Assembly (NCBI GenBank): GCA_946902985.2
Contig: OX336398.1
Coordinates: forward strand, 229,177,556-229,241,555
Source: Meconema thalassinum
Taxonomy: Eukaryota > Arthropoda > Insecta > Orthoptera > Tettigoniidae
Length of the DNA stretch: 64,000 nt
Direction: 5' to 3'
Position 1 is the first letter of the stretch. Each line of letters starts with the position of its first letter. The position numbers were made by a program, and so were the translations under genes. Positions 42,306 to 53,507 of this stretch are shown here, one piece after another. The notes beneath the pieces were generated by a model, which saw nothing but the letters and a program-made list of their open reading frames with translations, was not told the origin of the DNA and searched no databases.

Positions 42306-43015
42306 TCCCTCCCTGTATTATTCTGCTAAGGTCCCATTCCAGTTTTGTACCGGAAATAAGGTCCCATTAACACCAACCTACCCATATGGGGTACCTACAG
42401 ATTTAGCCTATCCCAATGTGTATGCGAAACGCACTCTCTTACTCTTTAAATACCTCACAATTAAATAAATACCTTAAAACATGTATATTTACAGTGAAAT
42501 AATGAAAGAATGCAACACGGTAACCATGGTAACAGAATCTCACAGGTCCATCTATTTCTGTAAGACGCAATGCAATTCCATTTATTACATTACTGTGAAA
42601 GTTTCCAGACGGTTATAAGTTTATCACTGAACCAAATTAAGCCGTAAAATTCATCAATAGATGCAGTATAATGCGCTTAAGGGGGTCAAGGGGTACCCTA
42701 GAATTTTTTCACGCAATTTTCACGTGTGAGTGTGGTACGAAAGGTCTTTTTCACCCGACTATAAAGGGTCTCCGAAACCACATTTAATGGCCCTTAAATT
42801 AACAGTGTCTGTGATATTGCCAGAAAACTAACTTCGCTCTGATATACCTATGAAGGAATGACAAACCCCTAACCACTGCACCAGTAGCTGAATTGATAAA
42901 GTCTGATTATTCATACCAAGGATAAATAAGTCATAGCATTCATGATTGAGATTTTGCTAAGTGTACTCTTTACAACTAGAATATTCACGGGCGAAGCCGC
43001 GACGGGTAATGCTAG
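42306..43015 (+). mobile_element. Non-autonomous Helitron, copy 2
   Basis: A 710-bp copy of the element at 26032-26731. It starts TCCCTCCCTGTATT after an A, and ends CTAG before a T. The 3' GGGCGAAGCCGCGACGGG segment lies about ten bases from the end. Both termini fit Helitron rules better than in copy 1. No coding sequence. Confidence 0.75.
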
Positions 43016-43229
43016 TCATAAATAACAAAATAATGTGAACAAAATCATACCTGAAGTTCGTTGCAGTAATAATTCAGTAGAACACAGGTTAGCATACTTA
43101 AACTACATTACGGTGGCAATAACGCAACAACTATAGAAGTGAACAATAACATCTGTAAATAAGATTGACACGATACACTAGTTCAACAAACTTATGTATT
43201 CAAAGCATTGAATATATGTTTGTCTTCTT
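43016..43229. other. Unclassified spacer with a CTT run
   Basis: A short TTC/CTT microsatellite lies at its end (about 43220-43240). Nothing else recognised. Confidence 0.4.
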
Positions 43230-43925
43230 CTTCTTCTTCTATGGTTCCTCTCTGTTCCGGATGTTGGCTACCATCTTGACTGTGCTGTTCCTATCACTTG
43301 CAGCTCGGAATAATTCAGTACATGTTTTTGAGGTCCAGGCTGTGAGATTTTTAAACCAAGATATTCTTCTTCGTCCACTACTTGTCTTCCCTGGTATTTT
43401 TCCGTAAAGAATAGACTGTAGGAGGTGGTACTTGGCGGTATGTGTCCTAGGTATTGGATTTTCCTGATTTTCACGGTGGTTAATACTTCCTTGTTATTTT
43501 TCATTTTTTTTTGGGGAACCTCAACTTTTATGACATGGTCTGTCCATGGTAACCTTCTGTACAGCCACATTTCAAAGGCCTTTAACCGTTTACAAAAGAC
43601 TCTGTCAGAGTCCATGTCTCAGCATCGTAAAAAGGAGTAGGGAACACATAAAAACGCAAAAGCATGATTTTCGTAGTCATTGTCAGCCCATGATGTTTGA
43701 ACAAATTCCGCATCTTATTGAAAGTTGTCCGGGCTTTTCCAATTCGAGACCCCACCTCATCAGAAGGGTCCCATTGATCATTTATGGTAGTGCCAAGGTA
43801 TATATACTTATGCACTTGTGCAATGGGTTTCTGATCTATATTTAGTTTGCATGCAGAGACTTTGTTTTACTAATGACCATCACTTTTTGTCTTCTGAGGG
43901 TTTATATCATAACCATATTCATGTT
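43230..43925 (-). pseudogene. LINE ORF2 C-terminal fragment (minus)
   Basis: The minus strand begins INPQKTKSDGH, two stops, then KVSACKLNIDQKPIAQVHKY. It continues YLGTTINDQWDPSDEVGSRI, KARTTFNKMRNLFKHHGLTM, FYDAETWTLTESF and, after a frameshift, LKAFEMWLYRRLPWTDHVIK then LTTVKIRKIQYLGHIPPSTT. This is the post-RT C terminus of an RTE/CR1-like insect LINE. The catalytic RT core is missing and at least three disabling changes are visible. Confidence 0.8.
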
Positions 43926-43959
43926 TGTGCATAAGTGTAATTCATAAATACCGCTATCT

Positions 43960-44000
43960 AAGCCTCAATGAGCACATCGCTTGACGATCGAAACATGTCA
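43960..44000 (+). other. Degenerate hammerhead-like motif
   Basis: CAATGAGCACATCGCTTGAC continues into GATCGAAACATGTCATCG. The stem-loop and GAAAC part matches the motif at 11580 almost exactly, while the CTGATGA part is decayed. Probably a Penelope-like terminal fragment. Confidence 0.4.
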
Positions 44001-44028
44001 TCGAATTAAATACCCCCTCCCCCATTTT

Positions 44029-44895
44029 TAGTCCACTTTCCTTCATGAAAAATTGGGCTTATGAGATCACCTTCTGTCCGTGTGTGTATGTGTGTGTGTG
44101 TCTCCCTATTAACTTCTAAGCGGCAGAAGAGATTTCAATGAAACTCGGTAAGGTCATAGTATTATTTTGGACGAGCCCAACCGTGCCCTTCAAATTTTAT
44201 TAGTGTTCACCAATTCAAAATGGCGGTTGTAAGAAATATTTCACCAGCATCCCATATCTCCGAAACTATTACTCATATCAACCTGAAAGCTTGTACGGTG
44301 ATAAAGGGCACCACTAACCGTTCACCCATGTGACGTTTAAAAACATATTAACTACAAAATGAAAATGGCCCCATAAAATTTAAAATTTCGCACATCCACC
44401 ATCTTCAGGTTATATAAACAATTGAACAAGTTTAGATGTCAGTGCATTACAATGTGTATAAACATTTGCTGTACCAATTTTCACAGCGCTCGGATGGTTA
44501 AGTTGCGAGAAAAGTCTACTTAAATGATTAAACTTCCCTTAGCCGCCATGTTAGTTTTGTACTTAACAGGTTTATGAAGGTCACACAGGTAAACTTCTAG
44601 TAGTACTCTTTATCACCGAGCAAAATCTGAGGGTGATATCTGTTACCTTTGTGGAGATACAGAATGCCAGTGAAATATTTCGCGCGGCCGCCGTGTTAGA
44701 TTGGTGAAACATATTAAAATTTGGAAGGCACAGTCGAGGTCAAACAAATTAGTAGTGTGCACTTACCGATTTTCACTGAAATCAATTCGGCCATTTAGAT
44801 TTTATTAGGGACAGACACACACACACATACGCAAACACACACGGACAAGAGGTGATCTCATCAGCCGAGTTTTTTCAAAAATGAAAATGGACTAT
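44029..44895. mobile_element. Hairpin-ended repeat, copy F, with ~60-bp inverted ends
   Basis: The left end TAGTCCACTTTCCTTCATG continues into gggcttatgagatcacctt and a GT repeat. The right end mirrors it: a CA repeat, aagaggtgatctcatcagcc, then TTTTTTCAAAAATGAAAATG and GACTATA. Both ends fold as short hairpins. The interior has the repeated nccgccatnttag(t/a)ttt and gaaatatttcgc strings shared with copy E. No ORF. Confidence 0.65.
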
Positions 44896-45479
44896 AAAGA
44901 GCATTGTCAGATATGCGGTATTGAAGTTCAGCGACACTAGTCTAAGGTGTAGAATAAACTTAGCAGTTAACGTTGTCATCCATTTCTCTTTGCATAATTT
45001 CTTGCCGTATGCAAGTCATTTCCTATCGCAAGGAACCCCAGTAATTCCTTGATTGGTGCTAACTCTGTATTTACTGAGCGCCGTAGTCACAACAGATCAA
45101 TGAACGGGAGATAATTTTCAACAAAAAATTTGAAAGTTGGAGTTCAAATGAATAATATAATCCCCTGACATCAAAGGCAAACAGTTTCATACTGCATTAT
45201 GATGTCAATTGGATAGGGGAGGTCATCTGGGGACATGTCGACAGTGAATAAATACTGGGCCAGTTCGCAAAGTGTGAGTGTTCTGTTTCATTGCACCGGG
45301 TAATTGTATTGTTCACTTTTCGACATGGGGTGTCTATTTGGAGCTAATATCTAACACCAACAGTAGTTACCATGGCAACAAGTGCAAATTCACTTAGGTT
45401 GAAGCGTACACTGTAGCATAATTATCCAATATTCAATGCTTTGATCATAAAACACAACTTTTCACATTTTTGTGAGGCT
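44896..45479. other. Unclassified spacer
   Basis: No gene or repeat recognised. Confidence 0.4.
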
Positions 45480-46075
45480 GGGTTGGTAATGAAATGTTAG
45501 ATGTGACTTTTTGCTTTTAGTGAGGTTTGGTTGGTATTGTTAGAAGTCATTTTATGTTAAGATTTGGTGAGGATTGGTTGGTATTGAAATGTTAGGAGCC
45601 ATTTTGTCTTTTTGGTGAGCTTTGGTTGGTATTAAAATGTTAGATGTAATTTCCTGTCTTTAGTGAGGTTTGGTTAGTGTTGAATTGTTAGATGTCATTT
45701 CCTGTTTTTGGTAAGGTTATGTTCGTGCTGACATGTGAGGAGCCATGTCCTGTTCTTGGAGGGGTATTGTTGGTATTGAAATGTTAGGAGCCATTTTGTC
45801 TTTTTGGTGAGCTTTGGTTGGTATTAAAATGTTAGATGTAATTTCCTGTCTTTAGTGAGGTTTGGTTAGTGTTGAATTGTTAGATGTCATTTCCTGTTTT
45901 TGGTAAGGTTATGTTCGTGCTGACATGTGAGGAGCCATGTCCTGTTTTTGGAGGGGTATTGTTGGTATTGAAATGTTACGAGCCATTTTCTGTTTTTAGT
46001 GAGGTTTGGTTCGTATTGTTAGAATCAATTTTTATGGTGGGGTGAAGAGGGATGGGGTTTGGTATGTGGGCCTAT
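45480..46075 (+). repeat. Tandem repeat of ~64-bp units with a 192-bp duplication
   Basis: Units start GAAATGTTAGGAGCCATTTT or variants and include GTGAGGTTTGGTTGGTATTG. A block of 192 bp starting at 45586 recurs at 45778, and a further unit starts at 45970, so three ~64-bp monomers were duplicated together almost without change. The array edges are degenerate. Confidence 0.9.
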
Positions 46076-46087
46076 TGAAATGTTAGA

Positions 46088-46270
46088 GAGGGGTGTGGTG
46101 GCTCAGCGGTCAAGCTGTCTCTCTCTCACCAAGGTGGACCGGGTTTGATTCCCAGCCAATGCATGTGCGATTTTTGAAGTGAAATGCCATGTCATGTGGT
46201 TCGGATTCCACGTAAAAAGGAGGTCCAGTGGATCATGATCACGGTCACGTTAAACCTCAAGCTTCCTTCC
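46088..46270 (+). mobile_element. tRNA-derived SINE, family 4, copy 1
   Basis: GGGGTGTGGTGGCTCAGCGG contains the A-box-like TGGCTCAGCGG, and GGTTTGATTCC (46142-46152) is the B box. The body includes ATTCCACGTAAAAAGGAGGT and ATCACGGTCACGTTAA. A degraded second copy lies at 51827-51962. Confidence 0.7.
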
Positions 46271-46542
46271 TTAAAGTGTATAGATATCATTTCCTGATTT
46301 TTTGGGAGATTTGGTTACTATTCAAATGTTAGGACCAATTTTCCAATGTTGTCTGTATAATAGTTAGCTATTGGAGTGAAAGGGGCAGAACAGCGAGGTT
46401 CCCTTGCTGCTTGCTTGTATACTGTCGGCATCACTAGGACTGTTCATATTCAAACATCGAATTTTTCAAATCGTTCGAATATTTGAAAAACTCGAGTTTC
46501 CAACGTTTTCGAACATTTTCATTTTGTAATACCTAATCGAAT
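46271..46542. other. Spacer before a nested LINE/Tc1 insertion
   Basis: Contains a palindrome-like patch (TCGAATATTTGAAAAACTCG near 46475). The last 8 bases, aatcgaat (46535-46542), form the left target duplication of the LINE. Confidence 0.45.
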
Positions 46543-46550
46543 GGCATCTA

Positions 46551-48015
46551 CACACATCAAAAAAAGTTTTGCATCACCTCGGTTCCAAGAGTTCCGGAAC
46601 CGTTAAATACAAAGGGAATAGAGATCAACACAAACAACATTTCAGCTCGTTTTATTGCTCATGAGACCCACACATTGCATGTTGTACCATCATACAGCTA
46701 GACTTTCAGCATTTGTGGTCCAGATTGCAGTACACACCACTACCTCTAATACCCAGTAGCACGTCCTCTTGCATTGATGCATGCCTGTATTCGCCGTGGC
46801 ATACTATCCACAAGTTCATCAAGACACTGTTGGTCCAAATTGTCCCACTCCTGAACGACAATTCGGCGTAAATCTCTCAGAGTGGTTGGTGGGTCAAGAC
46901 GTCCATAAACAGCCCTTTTCAACATATCCCAGGCATGTTCGATAGGGTTCATGTCTGGCGAACATGCTGGCCACTGTAGTCGAGCGATGTCGTTATCTTG
47001 AAGGAACGCATTCACAAGATGTGCACGATGAGGTCGAGAATTGTCGTCCATGAAGACAAATGCCTCTCCAATATTCTGCCGATATGGTTGCACTATGGGT
47101 CGGAGGATGTCATTCAGGTATCGTAAAGCCGTTTCGGAGCCATCCATGACCACCAGTGGCGTACGTCGGCCCCACATAATGCCACCCCAAAACATCAGGG
47201 AACCACCACCTTGCTGCACTCGCTGGACAGTGTGTCTAAGACGTTCAGCCTGACCAGGGTGCCTCCAAACACGTCTCCGACGATTGTCTGGTTGAAGGCA
47301 TATGCGACACTCATCGGTGAAGAGAACGTGATGCCAATTCCGTGGGGTCCATTCAGCATGTTGTTGGGCCCATCTGTACCGCGCTGCATGGTGTCGGGGT
47401 TGCAAAGCTGGACCTCGCCATGGACGTCGGGAGTGAAGTTGCGCATCATGCAGCCTATTGCGCACAGTTTGAGTTAAAACACGATGTCCTGTGGCAGAAC
47501 GAAACGCATTATTCAACATGGTGGCATTGCTGTCAGGGTTCCTCCGAGCGGCAATCCGTAAGTAGCGGTCATCCACTACAGTAGTAGCCCTTGGGCGGCC
47601 TGAGCGAGGCCTGTCATCGACAGTTCCTGTATCTCTGTACCTCCTCCATGTCCGAACAACATCGCTTTGGTTCACTCTGAGACGCCTGGAAACTTCCCTT
47701 GTTGAGAGCCCTTCTTGACACAAAGTAACAATGCGGACGCGATCGAACTGCGGTATTGACCTTCTAGGCATGGTAGAACTACAGACAACATGAGCAGCGT
47801 ACCTTCGTCCTGGTGGAATGACTGGAACTGATCGGCTGTCGTACCCCCTCCGTCTAATAGGCCCTGCTCATGCATGGTTGTTTACATCTTTGAGCAGTTT
47901 TAGTGACATCTATGAACAGTCAAAGGGACTGTATCTTGGATACAATATACACAGTCAACGTCTATATGCCGGAGATCTGGGAACCGAGGTGATGCAAAAC
48001 TTTTTTTGATGTGTG
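46551..48015 (-). mobile_element. Tc1-family transposon, apparently complete (1465 bp)
   Basis: Perfect 36-bp terminal inverted repeats (46551-46586 and 47980-48015) start CACACATCAAAAAAAGTTTT and are flanked by TA at 46549-46550 and 48016-48017. One uninterrupted 341-codon transposase lies inside. Identical ends and an intact frame suggest a recent insertion. Confidence 0.93.
46746..47771 (-). CDS. Tc1-family DD34E transposase
   Basis: A 341-residue transposase that would bind the element ends and catalyse cut-and-paste insertion at TA. The N-terminal half is a paired-like helix-turn-helix pair (GLSTREVSRRLRVNQSDVVR) joined by a GRPR linker (residues 58-61). The catalytic domain has D153 in LFTDECRI, D243 in MDDNSRPHRAH and E278 in CSPDMNPIEHAWD. 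Exactly 34 residues separate the second D from E, giving DD34E. WGGIMWGRRTPLVV is also typical. Length is normal for Tc1. ATG at 47771 is the natural start, giving MPRRSIPQFDR. No stop or frameshift is present, so it may be active. Confidence 0.93.
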   Translation of the reverse strand: MPRRSIPQFDRVRIVTLCQEGLSTREVSRRLRVNQSDVVRTWRRYRDTGTVDDRPRSGRPRATTVVDDRYLRIAARRNPDSNATMLNNAFRSATGHRVLTQTVRNRLHDAQLHSRRPWRGPALQPRHHAARYRWAQQHAEWTPRNWHHVLFTDECRICLQPDNRRRRVWRHPGQAERLRHTVQRVQQGGGSLMFWGGIMWGRRTPLVVMDGSETALRYLNDILRPIVQPYRQNIGEAFVFMDDNSRPHRAHLVNAFLQDNDIARLQWPACSPDMNPIEHAWDMLKRAVYGRLDPPTTLRDLRRIVVQEWDNLDQQCLDELVDSMPRRIQACINARGRATGY

Positions 48016-48017
48016 TA

Positions 48018-49678
48018 TAATGAATTCCTGCGAAACATGGGTCCACATAGCATCAGCTGGCTTACTTCACTTTTTACTTTCATCCTTCAGACTAAGAACC
48101 TACCAAAGCAGTATAAACGGTCAAAGGTGATCGCCCTTCTTAAACCTGGCAAGTCGGAGCAGAGACCTGAAAACTACCGTCCAATAGCACTTCTTAGCTG
48201 CATTTATAAACTTTTAGAACGAGTCCTTCTTGCCAGGATAGCACCACTCATTGAAGCTGTAACCCCACCAGAACAAGCTGGATTCAGGAAAAACCGAAGC
48301 TGTACTGATCAAGTCTTGGCCCTCACCACTCACATTGAAGCAGGGTTTCAAAAGAAGCTAAAATCAACAGCTGTCTTTATCGACCTGACTAGCGCATATG
48401 ATACTGTCTGGCGACATGGACTGATCCTCAAAGTGCTGGTAGTTATCCCCTGTTTGGAAATTGCAAATCGTATCTCTAACATGCTTTGTGAAAGAGAGTT
48501 CGTAGTATTTCTAGATGATGCTAAAAGTCGCAAAAGGAAACTAAATAATGGTCTACCCCAAGGATCAGTTTTGGCCCCAGTTCTATTCAATCTGTACATT
48601 CATGACTTGCCACCAACAAGAGCTACTAAGTTTATTTACGCAGATGACATTGCACTGGTAGGTCAAAGCAGAACTTTTGAAGATGCAGAAGGCACTCTTA
48701 CAACCGATCTGGAGAAAATGTCAACGTTCTGCAAGTCCTGGCGACTGATCCCAAGTATGTCTAAGACAGAGGTTTCATGCTTCCATCTTGCCAACCGACT
48801 AGCAAACTACAAGCCAAATGTTGTATTTCGTGGTGACAAAACTGAAATACAACCCATTCCCGAAATACCTAGGTGTCACGCTGGACCGAACTCTGAGCTA
48901 CAAAGAACACCTCACCAAGTTCTCTCACAAAATTTCCACCAGAAATAACATCCTGCACAAGCTTTGCGGTAGTTCATGGGGAGCGACGGCGGACTGCTTA
49001 AGATTAACGGGTATCAGTCTAGTCTATTCTGCAGCGGAATACTGTGCTCCAGTATGGTTGGAAAGTGCACATGTGCATAAAGTGGATACCAAGCTGAATG
49101 ACACTATGCGTTGCATAACCGGCACCATAAAATCAACCCCTCGCCACTGGCTACCAGTACTCAGCCACATTCCACTACCTCACCTGAGGAGGAAGGAAGC
49201 TCTGATCAGAGAAGCAAAGAAGATCTATGCTTCTCCCTCATTACCAATACACCAGGAATTCTGCCACCCACCACCGAAGCGACTTCATTCGAGGAGACCA
49301 ACCAGTTTATTGGCCGACCAACTTCTGGCAAATCGATTCAACCTAAACCAATGCTGGCAGGACGAATGATCAAACTCAACGTCTGGAACTAGTGCCCAGG
49401 AGATCAACCCAACGGTGAAAATACAAGGATTTGACCTTCCTAGAAAATTATGGTGTCGCCTCAATAGACTGAGAACCAGGCACGGCCGTTGCAATTACCT
49501 ATGCCATAAGTGGGGTTGGATAGATTCCCCATTGTGTCAATGCAATGAGGAGGAACAGACCATGGACCATATCATCCAGCTCTGCCCTCTACACGCCTAC
49601 TCCGGGAGCCCTAGTGATCTGTTTCATCTTCGAGAATGTACTGTGGAATGGCTCCAAAACTTGAACTTGGATTTGTGA
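48018..49678 (+). pseudogene. Jockey-like LINE ORF2: reverse transcriptase and C-terminal Cys region
   Basis: The first frame (to 48948) carries RT blocks SKVIALLKPGKSEQRPENYR, PIALLSCIYKLLERVLL, EQAGFRKNRSCTDQ, VFIDLTSAYDTVWRHGL, NGLPQGSVLAPVLFNLYIHD and the catalytic FIYADDIALVG. A frameshift near 48850 moves the thumb region (PKYLGVTLDRTLSYKEHLTK, SAAEYCAPVWLESAHVHKVD) to the next frame. A TGA at 49367 interrupts it. The same frame then continues to the terminal region FDLPRKLWCRLNRLRTRHGR and LCQCNEEEQTMDHIIQLCPL, the Cys/His motif of Jockey-type elements. It stops at 49676. Disabled by one frameshift, one stop and the 5' truncation. Confidence 0.88.
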
Positions 49679-49724
49679 TTTGTTTTTATGTAATTCACCA
49701 TACGATTAAATAAATAAATCGAAT

Positions 49725-50261
49725 TAGTGCACTAACCCAACGTTTTAGTCAATAAACGAATGAATTGACGGACAAGTCGAATCATTCAAATGTTCCAATG
49801 AGCATCATCAAAGATAAGGTGTATGTTTCACAAAACTCAAGCTCCTAAACCAGAGGGAGTTAGAAGGTGTGCTTTGTACCAACATCTTCCAAATTGTTTC
49901 AACAGTACAAGAAAACAAGCATTTCTTGATAAGGCAACGGAAATATATTTATTTGTTTGTAAAGTGCGTTTAAACAAATAAGAAAGACGATAGCCCCTGC
50001 CAGAAATATGCCGCCTCAAGCCCGCATAACAGTACGCCAGGCGGGTAGTCTAAGCACATGGGGCGCTCTCAAGTAACCGTTTGTAACAAATGAACATTGA
50101 AAAGAAAGAGATTTACTCGCTGCAGTGACGAAGTACACTCTGCTTTCATAAATATCGACAATTTGTTTTAAAGTGGGTTTCAAATAATAAACAAGACGAT
50201 AGACCCTGCCAGAACTGTGTCGCGTTCGGCGCGCGTGTCATTAAAGGGTGGTATATACAAT
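49725..50261. other. Unclassified; short direct repeat
   Basis: A ~50-bp segment with gacgatagcccctgccagaa (49986) recurs about 210 bp later (gacgatagaccctgccagaa, 50196). No gene recognised. Confidence 0.5.
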
Positions 50262-51800
50262 GTCCCCCTCCCCACTCCTTCCTTCGCCTTCTCCCCCCTC
50301 TCTATCTCCCAACTCTCTCTCTCCCAACACTGTCTACTCTCTACCACTTCCTCACTCCCCACTCTCTTTCTTTACTCTCTCTCTCCCAACTCTCTCCCTA
50401 TGCTGTCTACTCTCTACCACTTCCTCACTCCCCACTCTCTTTCCCTTCTCTCTCACCACTCTCCATCACTTCCTCTCTCACTACTCTCTTTCCTTACTCT
50501 CTCTCCCAACTCTTTCTCTCTCTACGCTGTCTACTCTCTACCACTTCCTCACTCCCCACTCTCTTTCCTTACTCTCTCTCCCAACTCTCTTTCACCCTAC
50601 GCTGTCTACTCCCTACCACTTCCTCACTCCCCACTCTCTTTCCCTACTCTCTCACCACTCTCCATCACTTCCTCTCTCACTACTCTCTTTCCTTACTCTC
50701 TCTCCCAACGCTCTCTCTCCCTACGCTGTCTACTCTCTACCACTTCCTCACTCCCCACTCTCTTTCCCTACTCTCTCACCACTCTCCATCACTTCTTCTC
50801 TCAGAACTCTCTTTCCTTATTCTCTCTCCCAACTCTCTCTCTCCCTACGATGTCTACTCTCTACCACTTCCTCACTCCCCACTCTATTTCCTTATTCTCT
50901 CTTCCAACTCTCTCTCACCCTACGCTGTCTACTCTCTACCACTTCTTCACTCCCCACTCTCTTTCCCTACTCTCTCACCACTCTCCATCACTTCCTCTCT
51001 CACTACTCTCTTTCCTTACTCTCTCTCCCAACTCTCTCTCACCCTACGCTGTCTACTCTCTACCACTTCCTCACTCCCCACTCGCTTTCCCCATTCTCTC
51101 ACTACTCTCCATCACTTCCTCTCTCTCTATTCTCTTTCCTTACTCTCTCTCTCCCAACTCTCTCTCTCTCTCCCTACGCTGTCTACTCTCCACCAATTCT
51201 TCACTCCCCACTCTCTTTCCTTACCTTCTCTCCCAACTCTCTCTCTCCCTACGCTGTATACTCTCTACCACTTCTTCACTCCCCACTCTCTTTCCTTATT
51301 CTCTCTCGCAGCTCTCTCTCCCTACGCTGTCTACTCTCTATCACTTCCTCTCTCTCCACTCTCCTTCGTTACTCTCTCTCGCCACTCTATACTACTTCCT
51401 CTCTCCCCACTCTCTTTCCCTACTCTCCCACCACTCTCCATCACTTCTTCTCTCACTACTCTTTCCCCTTATTTTTCGCCAATCTCTATCATTTCCTCCC
51501 TCCCTACTCTCCCAAACCACTCTCTATCACTCTCTACCCTTACTCGCTCTCCCCACTCTCTCCCCTTACCCTCTCTTGCCACTATCTATCATTTCCTCTC
51601 TCTCTCCTTACTTTATCTGTCGCCACTCTCTATCACTTCCTCCCTCCCAAGTCTCTCTCCTTACATTCTCTCTCGCCAATCTCTATCATTTCCTCTCCCC
51701 CTACTCTCTCAAACCACTCTCTATCACTCTCTACTCTTAATCGCTCTCCCCACTCTCTCCCCTTACCCTCTCTTGCCACTCTCTAAAATTTCCTCTCTCC
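50262..51800 (+). repeat. CT-rich minisatellite (75/124-bp units)
   Basis: An almost pure pyrimidine tract. The marker TACGCTGTCTACTCTCTACC (with variants) occurs at 50399, 50523, 50598, 50722, 50846, 50921, 51045, 51175, 51250 and 51323. Spacings are 124, 75, 124, 124, 75, 124, 130, 75 and 73. The longer unit equals the shorter plus a ~50-bp insert with CACCACTCTCCATCACTTCC. Beyond about 51400 the array is degenerate. Two forward frames stay open over 500 codons merely because the tract lacks A and G in stop context. Confidence 0.95.
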
Positions 51801-51826
51801 CCACTCTCACACTCCTGCTGTTCCTC

Positions 51827-51962
51827 TGGGGTGTGGCAGTGCAGTTGTCAAACTTCTTGCATCTCACTACGGTGACTGCATATGAGATTCTGGAAGTGTG
51901 GTCCCGATTCCAAGTAAAAATGCAGGTCACGTTGCTCATGACCGCGAGATTAACCTTCTTCT
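51827..51962 (+). mobile_element. tRNA-derived SINE, family 4, diverged copy
   Basis: GGGGTGTGGCAGTGCAGTTG, ATTCCAAGTAAAAATGCAGG and GTCACGTTGCTCATGACC correspond in order to the copy at 46088-46270. The B box is lost. Confidence 0.5.
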
Positions 51963-53507
51963 CCTCTCCCTCCGAATTTCCGTCATGGCTCAACTTTGAA
52001 TACTAACAAAATAATTACTTTTCCATTCGTCCACTACGGATAATATTAAAATCTAATTAACAGATTTTACTTGTTGCCAAATCTATTGATCTCAGATTTC
52101 CTATCCTCTGTATGGAAACATTTTAATATCACAGAATCATCATCACAAAGACTGCGTATATGTCGTTACCCAATATAACATGAGGTTTTCGCTTTGCCAT
52201 TTTGTTCGCCTGCACACAAACTAATGGGCACAAATTAATTCTCATTTTGATATTTTAATATTAAATTCAAAAAACAAGGAATTATCCATCTCACTTTAAT
52301 CTCATTGCGTCAGGGTCCTTTTAATAATTTCCCGAACAATGAATAGTAATCCTAGTTGTTATGATTGCTCTGTATTTTAATTAAACACGAAATATTAACC
52401 GGCCTCTCGATCAGTCCTCTATTGTGTACTCCAATAATTACTTTTAATTAGAAATCAGGTCTGCCAACGTTTGAATTCAATATTTGTTTTGATGTCATGA
52501 AAAATGGTTCTTATTAGGTCTCAGGCCTTAGTTGGTAATTAGACTTTAATAATGCACTTTGTAAATGAATGACAAACGATCCTGGTTGATCAATGGACGT
52601 TCTGGAGGCCCTACCAAACATCAGAATCAAACAGCAAGTGAATTGTTCCATGTTCAGTCTATAATGTTATGCAGGGGATGGGGAGGGGCGGGTGTAGGGA
52701 GACATACTATTAAAAAGAACTTATAATAAAAATTACGAGCCTTACAGTAGTCGCATATGATGTGTAACATCTGACATGTTATTCGAATAATTCCATAGTA
52801 CTTACACGCATTTTTTAAAGAATGAACTCATAGTGCTACCTTGTGCCAGCAAACATGAAAGGATTCTCCAATGCATCTGCAGTAGTGACATATACCTGCA
52901 ACTGTATGCGGGAGCAATCCACTACCTACTTGATGCAAGCTGCGCTGTATACCGGCCAGTTAGTGAACCCATGCCAGCGATGTTATTGAAAATGGCCTCT
53001 TTTTGCCGATAGAAGGCACTGCCAAGGATAGGCGCGATTAAAAATTAGGTGTGCAGTAGGTATATTAAATGTGTTTCTCACAGTGACATGTTTAGACCAA
53101 CGAAGTTTCAATTATTGTTAGTAGTCGGCGTTAATACTCTGAATTCCTACGTTGTTTTGAGTGTTGGTTGATGCGATATAGCACTCGAGGTATCGAGTGC
53201 TTACATTAAATAAGAATACAGCAAAAGTGTGAATATTTAATAAATCGTAATTATTTTCAGCAAATATGATATAATGAATATTTTTACACCAATGCATGAC
53301 AAATTGAAGATGATTTATTGTAGGAATTTCTTTAATGGGGCCTCCAAACCTTGAGGTAAACCATATGCGATTAACATTCCACATAGTCACATGGCTTACA
53401 GTACGACGTTGTACCGATCTCCGCCACCGCATCTCCGTCCCATGCACTTCTGTCCCATCCACGTCCATCTCTTTTCCAAAATCACTCCCACAAAAATGTC
53501 CAGCTAC
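51963..53507. other. No gene recognised
   Basis: AT-rich in 52000-53300. 53335-53500 is less AT-rich and may be part of an older repeat; no coding motif. The last bases before the LTR are gctac (53503-53507), the possible left target duplication. Confidence 0.4.

Larger units (their letters stand above)
46543..49716 (+). mobile_element. 5'-truncated Jockey-like LINE, interrupted by a Tc1 element
   Basis: The LINE begins at 46543 (ggcatc), is split after eight bases by the Tc1 element at a TA, and resumes at 48018. Reading across with one TA removed gives the in-frame start GIYNEFLRNMG. It ends with a TAAATAAAT-type tail at 49716. The flanking aatcgaat occurs at 46535-46542 and 49717-49724, consistent with a short target duplication. 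The copy was already truncated to the RT domain when it inserted. Confidence 0.8.

Noticed and set aside
50217..51786. Two overlapping frames of 507 and 512 codons in the CT-rich block, as a repeat protein gene
   Set aside because: Both frames stay open because the tract is nearly pure C/T. The translation simply follows the minisatellite, and there is no start context, splice site or domain.
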